Shown: positions 1 to 4,177 of the stretch, piece by piece | How the letters are laid out: each line of letters begins with the position of its first letter | Numbering within the stretch: the stretch's first letter is position 1 | Assembly: GCA_007119405.1 (NCBI GenBank) | Contig: SKPT01000074.1 | Span: 1 to 5,157 of the forward strand | Direction: 5' to 3' | From: Phycisphaeraceae bacterium | Lineage (GTDB): Bacteria; Planctomycetota; Phycisphaerae; Phycisphaerales; Phycisphaeraceae | DNA length: 5,157 nucleotides | Made by a program: the position numbers and the translations under genes | The notes under the pieces: model-generated | Databases searched by the model: none | The model's input: the letters and a program-made list of their open reading frames with translations, nothing else | Told to the model about the DNA's origin: nothing

Positions 1-496
1 CGCCACCCACCCCACCGGCCAGCTCCGTGCGCAGCTCCAGCTCCACCCGGCCGCGCCCATCGCGTGCCCCCGCCTGGCGCTGGCGCACGCTGTGGCTGAC
101 GGGCCCGTAGCGTTCGGCCGCCCGCCGCAGCGTTGCGCCGATGGCCTCGCTCTCCAGCCAGACCTGCCCGCCGGGCCCGGTCAGCACCACGTCGGGCGCC
201 AGCAGCCGATCCAGCGCCGCGCTGTCGAGCTCGCCCTCCGTGGCCGCGAGCAGCTCGTCCGTGGCGGCGATCACCCGCTCGCGATCGGTCGTCACCGCCC
301 ACGCCAGCGCCACCACCGAGCCCGCCAGTGCGGCCACGCCGAGGGCCGCGAGTTGCCACTTGCCCTGCTGCCGCTGGGCCCCGATGCTGAAGAGGATGGC
401 CGCGACGATCAGCAGCGTCAGGGCGACGGGCCAAGGCTGCTCGAGGAGGAAGTGTTCCAGCAGCGACGGCTGCAAGTCGTCCATGGCGGCGATCAT
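1..496 (-). CDS. Membrane-anchored protein with probable NTF2/SnoaL-like outer domain (partial, C-terminus off window)
   Basis: This is an open minus-strand frame of about 165 codons with no stop before the window edge, so the C-terminus is missing. Two hydrophobic segments lie near the N-terminus. The first, around residues 21-40, contains PVALTLLIVAAILFSIGA. After a short basic, Gln-rich loop, the second lies around residues 50-70 and contains LAALGVAALAGSVVALAWAV. The soluble part then begins with DRERVIAATDELLAA and continues through LDRLLAPDVVLTGPGGQVW and an acidic and Arg-rich helix-like stretch. An alpha-helical start followed by a 'L..LLAPDVVLTGP' strand resembles NTF2-like/SnoaL-like domains, so I infer a small extra-membrane ligand-binding or scaffold domain of unknown role. 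Two in-frame ATGs compete, at 496 and 484 (ATG ATC GCC GCC ATG), and neither has a clear Shine-Dalgarno; I give the longer form. The gene starts 27 bases after the DUF433 stop, so the two are likely co-transcribed. Reading frame and membrane topology are well supported; the domain assignment is tentative. Confidence 0.72.
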   Translation of the reverse strand, partial: MIAAMDDLQPSLLEHFLLEQPWPVALTLLIVAAILFSIGAQRQQGKWQLAALGVAALAGSVVALAWAVTTDRERVIAATDELLAATEGELDSAALDRLLAPDVVLTGPGGQVWLESEAIGATLRRAAERYGPVSHSVRQRQAGARDGRGRVELELRTELAGGVGG

Positions 497-523
497 CGCC
501 CGGTGGCGGAAGGGGGGCAAGTC

Positions 524-799
524 TCAAGGCACGGGCAGGGTGCGGAAACTCGCCGCCGACGCGCCGGAGCCCGGCGTCAGGATGCGCTCGCGCGCCAGTT
601 CCGCGCCATAGGCCAGGGCCGCCTTGATGTGCACGGCGTTCAGGCTCGGGTACTCGCTCAGGATCGTCTGCGTCGCCGTGCCCGCCGCGAGGTTGTCGAG
701 CACCACCGACACCGGGATGCGCGTGCCGGCGAAGCAGGGTCGGCCGTGGCACACGTCGGCCTGCACGGTAATGTGCTCGCGCCAATCGATCTCGGCCAT
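524..799 (-). CDS. DUF433 family protein (VapB45-type putative antitoxin), solo
   Basis: This 91-residue protein has the hallmark DUF433 pattern. An N-terminal W-R-x-x-I leads into DVCHGRPCFAGTRIPV (residues 16-30), followed by VVLDNLAAGTATQTILSEYP (32-51) and the closing helix SLNAVHIKAALAYGAE (52-67). In this family the G-T-R-I motif opens a small winged/helix-turn-helix-like DNA-binding fold. Members are often the antitoxin partner of a PIN-like DUF5615 toxin, from general family knowledge. The start at 799 is preferred over an in-frame ATG nine codons upstream (826) because GGAAAGG lies 7 bases before it. The last 15 residues or so are a non-conserved tail. It sits 89 bases downstream of mcsB with no obvious terminator between, and 27 bases before the next gene. 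No toxin-like frame is adjacent on either side, so an antitoxin role is only inferred from family membership. Confidence 0.88.
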   Translation of the reverse strand: MAEIDWREHITVQADVCHGRPCFAGTRIPVSVVLDNLAAGTATQTILSEYPSLNAVHIKAALAYGAELARERILTPGSGASAASFRTLPVP

Positions 800-806
800 G
801 GCGTGC

Positions 807-813
807 CCTTTCC
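807..813 (-). promoter_or_regulatory. Ribosome binding site of the DUF433 gene
   Basis: GGAAAGG on the minus strand lies 7 bases before the ATG at 799. It decides the start in favour of the 91-residue form, because the in-frame upstream ATG at 826 would have the DUF433 core preceded by a non-conserved stretch. Confidence 0.6.
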
Positions 814-888
814 AGCAGGCCGGCAACCCCGCGTCGCCCGCCGGCTCTGCTTCGTCCCTTCATGCCTCAGGGCCTGCGTGCCCCCGGC

Positions 889-1956
889 TCACCGCGTCGC
901 CTGCTCCAGCCGCTCCCGGATCAGCTTCGCCCGCGCCACCCGCCGCGTCGCCGCGTCCATCTCCTGGCCGCAGATCCGCTGCAAATGCGCCGGCTGGGTC
1001 AGCAGAAACAGCTCGTTGATCCCGCGGATGTCCACGTGCTTGATCCGCCCCAGGTTCACCCCCAGGCGCAGGTGCGAGAGCAGTTGCAGGACCTCGTCGG
1101 TGCCCATCACGCGCGCGTGGCTGAGCACCGCCCACGCCCGCCAGACCTTGTCGTCAAGCTGAGCCTCACGCTGCTTCAAGAGCGCCTGCCTCGCCTGCTG
1201 CTCGTAGGCGATGATCTGCGGGACGACGGTGTGCTCGAAGTCGGCGAGGATCTCCTGCTCGCTCTTGCCCAGCGTCGTCTGATTGCTGATCTGGTAGAGG
1301 TCGCCCAGCGCCTCGGAGCCTTCGCCGAAGAGGCCGCGCACCGCCAGGTGCATGTCGCGGGCCGCGCGGCGAACCTTCTCGATCTCACCGGTGAGCTTCA
1401 GCGCCGGCAGGTGGAGCATGACGGAGACGCGGATGCCCGTGCCCAGGTTGGTCGGGCAGGCGGTCAGGTAGCCGAAGCGGCGCGAGTAGCTCCAGTCCAG
1501 GCGATGCTCGAGCACGTCGTCGATGTGGTCGATCTGCTCGTACGCCTCGGTCAGTTGCATGCCCGAGCGCAGCACCTGCACGCGCAGGTGGTCCTCCTCG
1601 TTGACCATGATGGCGAAGGTCTCGTCGCTGTCGATGGCCACGGCCCGGGGGATCTCGTCGCCGGCCTGGGCGTGCTGGCGCGAGATGAGGTGGCGCTCGA
1701 CCAGGAGCTGGCGGTCCAGCGACGGGCTCTCGGGCAGGTCGATCCAGAGGATGTTTTCGGCCAGCTCCTTGGCCAGGATGTGCTGGCGGGCGCAGGCGAG
1801 CACCTCGTGGCGCTGCCGGCGGTTGGCGCGGTTGACGAAGGGGAAGCCGGCGATGTTGCGGGCGTAGCGGATGCGGCTGGAGATGACGATCTCGCTGTAG
1901 GGCCCGGCCCCGCGAAGCCACTCGCCGGCGTGCTCGGTCATCTGACGCAGACTCAT
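889..1956 (-). CDS. mcsB: Protein arginine kinase McsB
   Basis: This 355-residue protein belongs to the ATP:guanido phosphotransferase fold and is full length for McsB (B. subtilis about 363). McsB phosphorylates arginine side chains on substrate proteins, tagging them for ClpCP and controlling stress regulators in Bacillota. Visible motifs are the phosphate-binding SSRIR at 26-30 within VISSRIRYARN, NEEDHLR (119-125) with the acidic residues of the catalytic pocket, the active-site loop CPTNLGTG (167-174) with the conserved Cys, and YQISNQTTLGKSE (221-233). The C-terminal helical domain ends in RRVARAKLIRERL. It lines up with the phosphoarginine-binding RDxxRA motif (337-342 in B. subtilis), but the Asp is Arg here (RRVARA, 338-343). 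The start is firm: ATG overlaps the mcsA stop (ATGA) and AGGAGG lies 7 bases upstream, inside the end of mcsA. The overlap implies translational coupling with its activator. No clpC or ctsR is adjacent. Confidence 0.97.
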   Translation of the reverse strand: MSLRQMTEHAGEWLRGAGPYSEIVISSRIRYARNIAGFPFVNRANRRQRHEVLACARQHILAKELAENILWIDLPESPSLDRQLLVERHLISRQHAQAGDEIPRAVAIDSDETFAIMVNEEDHLRVQVLRSGMQLTEAYEQIDHIDDVLEHRLDWSYSRRFGYLTACPTNLGTGIRVSVMLHLPALKLTGEIEKVRRAARDMHLAVRGLFGEGSEALGDLYQISNQTTLGKSEQEILADFEHTVVPQIIAYEQQARQALLKQREAQLDDKVWRAWAVLSHARVMGTDEVLQLLSHLRLGVNLGRIKHVDIRGINELFLLTQPAHLQRICGQEMDAATRRVARAKLIRERLEQATR

Positions 1957-2471
1957 GCCGCACCCTCCTGCTCGACCCGCCTGATGTCGTCCCGCAGCCG
2001 GGCCGCCAGCTCGTAGTCCTCGTCGGCGACGGCGGCGTCAAGCTGCTTGCGCATGCGCATGAGCTGGGCCTGCCTCTGCTCGCCCGTGCCCGCCCGTCGG
2101 GGCACCTTGCCCACGTGGTGCGTCCCGCCCTCGTGGGCGCGCTCCAGCAGCGGCGTCAGCGGGCCCTCGAAGGCTTTGTAGCAGTCGGCGCAGCCCATGA
2201 GGCTCGTCTCGCGGAACTGGGAGAAGCTCATCCCGCACGCCTCGCACACCAGCTCCCCCGCCCCGGTGCCCGAGCCGCCGCCCCCGCCGCTGTGGTGCTT
2301 GACGAAGTTCGTCAGCAGCTCGTTGATCGGCGTGTGCGCAGCCTTGATGGCACCCATGCCCTCCTCCGCGGCGTGGAGGTCGCACAGGTGCTTCTCGATC
2401 TTCTGCCCCTTGACGATCTCCACCGAGTGGGTCGTCGCGGGGCGATCGCACTTGTCGCACTTACGGTTCAC
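1953..2471 (-). CDS. mcsA: McsA, zinc-binding activator of McsB (UVR-motif protein)
   Basis: This 172-residue protein activates the McsB kinase by binding zinc and contacting it. The N-terminal metal site is C5-x2-C8 with C30-x2-H33, and a second site is C76-x2-C79 with C94-x2-C97, the four-knuckle McsA layout. The second pair of the first site is Cys/His rather than Cys/Cys. A Gly-rich linker (about 61-72) separates the two zinc modules. The C-terminus is a UVR motif of roughly 30 residues (about 137-168, core AAVADEDYELAARLRDDI), as in UvrB/UvrC and ClpC partners. The start codon is GTG at 2471, supported by AGGTGA ending about 5 bases upstream and by the CxxC motif at residue 5. The gene is first in the operon, shares ATGA with mcsB, and lies just downstream of a strong promoter. 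It diverges from rpsP. Confidence 0.95.
   Translation of the reverse strand: MNRKCDKCDRPATTHSVEIVKGQKIEKHLCDLHAAEEGMGAIKAAHTPINELLTNFVKHHSGGGGGSGTGAGELVCEACGMSFSQFRETSLMGCADCYKAFEGPLTPLLERAHEGGTHHVGKVPRRAGTGEQRQAQLMRMRKQLDAAVADEDYELAARLRDDIRRVEQEGAA
1964..1969 (-). promoter_or_regulatory. Consensus Shine-Dalgarno of mcsB inside the mcsA 3' end
   Basis: AGGAGG on the minus strand lies 7 bases before the mcsB ATG, within the last codons of mcsA. Together with the ATGA overlap it fixes the mcsB start and suggests efficient re-initiation after mcsA. Confidence 0.85.
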
Positions 2472-2487
2472 GGGTCACCTGCGACCG

Positions 2488-2516
2488 ATTCTAGAGCCCG
2501 CCGGGGCGGCGTTCAA
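2488..2516 (-). promoter_or_regulatory. Sigma-70-type promoter of mcsA-mcsB
   Basis: On the minus strand a -35 box TTGAAC (2516-2511) and a -10 box TAGAAT (2493-2488, 5 of 6 consensus) are separated by exactly 17 bases. The predicted transcription start is near 2481, only about 10 bases before the GTG start of mcsA, so the leader would hold little more than the Shine-Dalgarno. No CtsR direct repeat or CIRCE element is visible beside it. Prediction from sequence only. Confidence 0.65.
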
Positions 2517-2548
2517 TAGAAGCTGGCCCCGGCAGGGGGTTATGCCCG

Positions 2549-2577
2549 TTGCCGTGCCCGCACAATCGCGGTAAACT
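2549..2577 (+). promoter_or_regulatory. Sigma-70-type promoter of rpsP (divergent from mcsA)
   Basis: TTGCCG (2549-2554) and TAAACT (2572-2577), each matching 4 of 6 consensus bases, are separated by exactly 17 bases. Transcription would start near 2584, giving a leader of about 95 bases before the rpsP ATG. The leader contains a short GC hairpin (GGCGG 2592-2596 with CCGCC 2602-2606). The rpsP ribosome binding site is GGAG at 2667-2670, 9 bases before the start. Confidence 0.5.
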
Positions 2578-2679
2578 GCCCGACTCGCCCCGGCGGATCG
2601 GCCGCCTCGGCACCCGCTCACGGCCACCGCCCCCCGCCCGCCACGCCAGGGCAACGGGGGCCACCCGGAGAGATCGATC

Positions 2680-2961
2680 ATGGTTCGACTTCGCCTCAAG
2701 CGCCTCGGCCGGCGCAACCGCCCCTCCTACCGCATCACCGCCATGGACCGCCGCGCCCAGCGTGACGGCCGCACCATCGAGGACCTGGGCTGGTACGACC
2801 CCATGGCCAAGGATGACAAGAACCAGTACCACTTCGATCGCGAGCGTGTCGAGTACTGGCTGAGCGTCGGCGCCCAGCCCAGCGAGACGGTCGCGGCCCT
2901 GCTGCGCAAGGGCGGCGTCGAGGTCAAGAGCCCGGCGCCTCGCAAGAAGGCGTCAACGTGA
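2680..2961 (+). CDS. rpsP: 30S ribosomal protein S16
   Basis: This 93-residue protein is a structural component of the small ribosomal subunit that binds 16S rRNA and aids 30S assembly. The N-terminus MVRLRLKRLGRRNRPSYRI is the S16 signature. It is followed by AMDRRAQRDGRTIEDLGWYD (21-40), then the Y-H-F-D-R-E-R-V-E-Y-W-L segment and VGAQPSETVAALLRKGGV (63-80). A basic tail closes the protein, and its length is normal for the family. GGAG lies 9 bases before the ATG. Rather than running straight into rimM and trmD, as in many bacteria, it is followed by a 293-bp non-coding, repeat-filled gap before trmD. Confidence 0.97.
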   Translation: MVRLRLKRLGRRNRPSYRITAMDRRAQRDGRTIEDLGWYDPMAKDDKNQYHFDRERVEYWLSVGAQPSETVAALLRKGGVEVKSPAPRKKAST

Positions 2962-2985
2962 TATCGCCTGGTCAGCCGTCGCCGG

Positions 2986-3100
2986 CCGGGTGCCACTGAC
3001 AAGGGCGGCCTCGGCCTTGTCAGTGCGTAACGCGATGCCGGGCCTCTGCACCGGGTGCCACTGACAAGCTCCGCAGACTCCGCTTGTCAGTGGCACCCGG
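2986..3100 (+). repeat. REP-like double hairpin repeat in the rpsP-trmD gap
   Basis: The 18-base unit CCGGGTGCCACTGACAAG occurs twice in direct orientation (2986-3003 and 3051-3068). Each copy is followed by its reverse complement, so each makes a hairpin. Hairpin 1 has an 11-bp perfect stem (2994-3004 with 3015-3025) and a 10-base loop. Hairpin 2 has a 19-bp perfect stem (3051-3069 with 3082-3100) and a 12-base loop. The left arm of copy 1 can also pair perfectly with the right arm of copy 2 over 18 bp. No T-run follows either hairpin, so they are not standard intrinsic terminators. The layout resembles paired REP/BIME-type dispersed repeats. That class is inferred, since genome-wide copies cannot be seen here. 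Confidence 0.8.
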
Positions 3101-3108
3101 CGTCAGGC

Positions 3109-3228
3109 CCCCCTCCCTCCGGGAGGCGCTGGGGGAGGGCGTCGCCGGCCGACGTCGACGCAGGCATGGCCGAGGACGCTCGCCGCACGCAGGCACCCTC
3201 CCCCCTGCCCCCTCCCGAAGGGAGGGGG
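3109..3228 (+). repeat. Inverted pair of C/G-rich palindromes upstream of trmD
   Basis: An element beginning CCCCCTCCCTCCGGGAGG (3109-3126) and continuing to a GGGGGAGGG tract (3131-3139) recurs in reverse orientation at 3196-3228. The first 18 positions of the two copies differ at one base only. Each copy is itself a hairpin: CCTCCC/GGGAGG (3112-3117, 3121-3126) in the first, and a perfect 9-bp stem (3208-3216, 3220-3228) with a 3-base loop in the second. The roughly 70 bases between them are not recognisable. The second copy ends 26 bases before the trmD ATG. It could be a small non-autonomous dispersed element or an RNA structure that affects trmD expression; neither is proven. Confidence 0.65.
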
Positions 3229-3254
3229 TGTCCCTCTTCCCCGAGCGTGACCCC

Positions 3255-4025
3255 ATGCGCATCGACGTGCTCACGCTTTTTCCCGAGATGTTCGCCGGCG
3301 TGCTCGGCAGCAGCATCCTCAAGCGCGCCGCCGAGCCCCTCCCCGACCCCGCCAACCCGGCCGACCCGTCGCGGGTGCGCCCGCCGGCGGTGGCGTACCA
3401 CCTGACCGACATCCGCGCCCACACGCGGGACAAGCACCAGAAGGTGGACCAGTCGCCCTACGGCGGGGGCCCGGGGATGGTGATCCAGTGCCAGCCGGTC
3501 TGGGACGCGTTCCAGGCGGCGCAGGCCGCCGACCCCCGCCCGGCGCGGCGCATCCACATGACGCCGCAGGGCAAGCGGCTCGATCAGGTGATGGTTGAGT
3601 GGCTGGCCCGCGAGCCGCGGCTGATCATCCTGGCCGGCCACTACGAGGGCTTTGACGAGCGCGTCCTGGAGGCCCTGCGCGGCGAGCCGGGCGGCCTGGA
3701 GGAGATAAGCATCGGCGACTACGTGCTTTCCGGCGGCGAGCTGCCGGCCATGGTGCTCATCGACGCCGTGGTGCGCCTCCTGCCGGGCGTGCTCGGGCAC
3801 GAGGAGTCGGCGGCGCAGGAGAGCTTTTCGCAGCAGTTGCAGGGGATGCTGGACTACCCGCACTACACGCGCCCGCGCGCCTGGCAGGGCCGGGAGGTGC
3901 CCGACGTGCTGCTCTCGGGCGACCATGCACGGATCGAGCAATGGCGTCGCGCCGCGGCCCGGCGGCGCACGGCCGAGCGCCGCCCGGATCTGCTCGGCGA
4001 GCCCGAGGCTGACGCCGAGGGCTGA
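3255..4025 (+). CDS. trmD: tRNA (guanine-37-N1)-methyltransferase TrmD
   Basis: This 256-residue protein transfers a methyl group from S-adenosylmethionine to N1 of G37 in tRNAs, preventing +1 frameshifts. It acts as a dimer with a SPOUT trefoil-knot fold. The N-terminus [13 protein letters not shown] is the family start signature. [15 protein letters not shown] (64-78), [14 protein letters not shown] (126-139) and [20 protein letters not shown] (151-170) follow. The last two contribute the knotted AdoMet pocket and, in LID (Asp170), the conserved catalytic aspartate. [18 protein letters not shown] and [26 protein letters not shown] (199-224) complete the C-terminal domain. A stretch of about 15 residues rich in Pro/Asp/Ala (28-44), before the [14 protein letters not shown] segment, looks like an insertion. 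The frame is open upstream to 3084, but that part reads through the repeats; the conserved N-terminus fixes the start at 3255. Its ribosome binding site is weak (GAG at 3243-3245). Confidence 0.97.
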   Translation: MRIDVLTLFPEMFAGVLGSSILKRAAEPLPDPANPADPSRVRPPAVAYHLTDIRAHTRDKHQKVDQSPYGGGPGMVIQCQPVWDAFQAAQAADPRPARRIHMTPQGKRLDQVMVEWLAREPRLIILAGHYEGFDERVLEALRGEPGGLEEISIGDYVLSGGELPAMVLIDAVVRLLPGVLGHEESAAQESFSQQLQGMLDYPHYTRPRAWQGREVPDVLLSGDHARIEQWRRAAARRRTAERRPDLLGEPEADAEG

Positions 4026-4100
4026 GCCCCGGCGGGCGGAGCCTCGCTTGCACCAGGAAGGAGCGTTGGTTGCCGCCTTGCGCCGCTGTCGGCGGGCCAG

Positions 4101-4145
4101 GGCCCTATAACTTCATTACTACAGCCATATAACATACTTATTGAC
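4101..4145 (+). promoter_or_regulatory. AT-rich island with probable folC promoter
   Basis: The 152-bp trmD-folC gap holds a sharply AT-rich island in otherwise very GC-rich DNA. TATAAC, 5 of 6 to the -10 consensus, occurs twice (4106-4111 and 4128-4133), 22 bases apart or about two helical turns. No well-placed -35 hexamer goes with either copy. TTGACC at 4141-4146 looks like a -35 box but has no good -10 box at the right distance. I infer a promoter region for folC with an unspecified sigma factor. The rest of the gap (4026-4100) shows no gene except a strong unexplained Shine-Dalgarno-like AGGAAGGAG at 4055-4063. Confidence 0.4.
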
Positions 4146-4177
4146 CAGTCCCCCGCATTCCGGTAAGGTAAAGCTCT

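Noticed and set aside
92..1162. Long plus-strand open frame across the membrane gene, DUF433 and mcsB
   Set aside because: Its translation is Arg/Ala/Gln-rich shadow sequence with no recognisable domain, and it lies opposite three better-supported minus-strand genes.
862..2016. Long plus-strand open frame opposite mcsB and mcsA
   Set aside because: It is the complement of mcsB/mcsA in GC-rich DNA; its translation is low-complexity Leu/Ala/Arg/Val with no domain, while the minus strand has unmistakable McsB and McsA motifs.
2472..2679. CtsR box or CIRCE element controlling mcsAB
   Set aside because: Neither the CtsR heptad direct repeat nor the TTAGCACTC/GAGTGCTAA inverted repeat is present in the divergent intergenic region.
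2986..3068. CRISPR array
   Set aside because: Only two direct copies 65 bases apart, each part of a hairpin, with no regular repeat-spacer series and no cas gene.
3051..3100. Intrinsic terminator for rpsP
   Set aside because: The hairpin is strong but is followed by cgtcaggccc with no T-run, so a Rho-independent terminator is not supported; it is listed as a repeat instead.
3084..3254. Upstream extension of the trmD reading frame
   Set aside because: It only translates the hairpin repeats; the conserved TrmD N-terminus [13 protein letters not shown] begins at 3255.
3087..3941. Long minus-strand open frame opposite trmD
   Set aside because: Shadow of trmD running on into the intergenic repeats, with no domain-like sequence.
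4141..4169. TTGACC as a -35 box for folC
   Set aside because: The position 17 bases downstream reads TAAGGT, which matches only 3 of 6 -10 consensus bases and serves better as the ribosome binding site.
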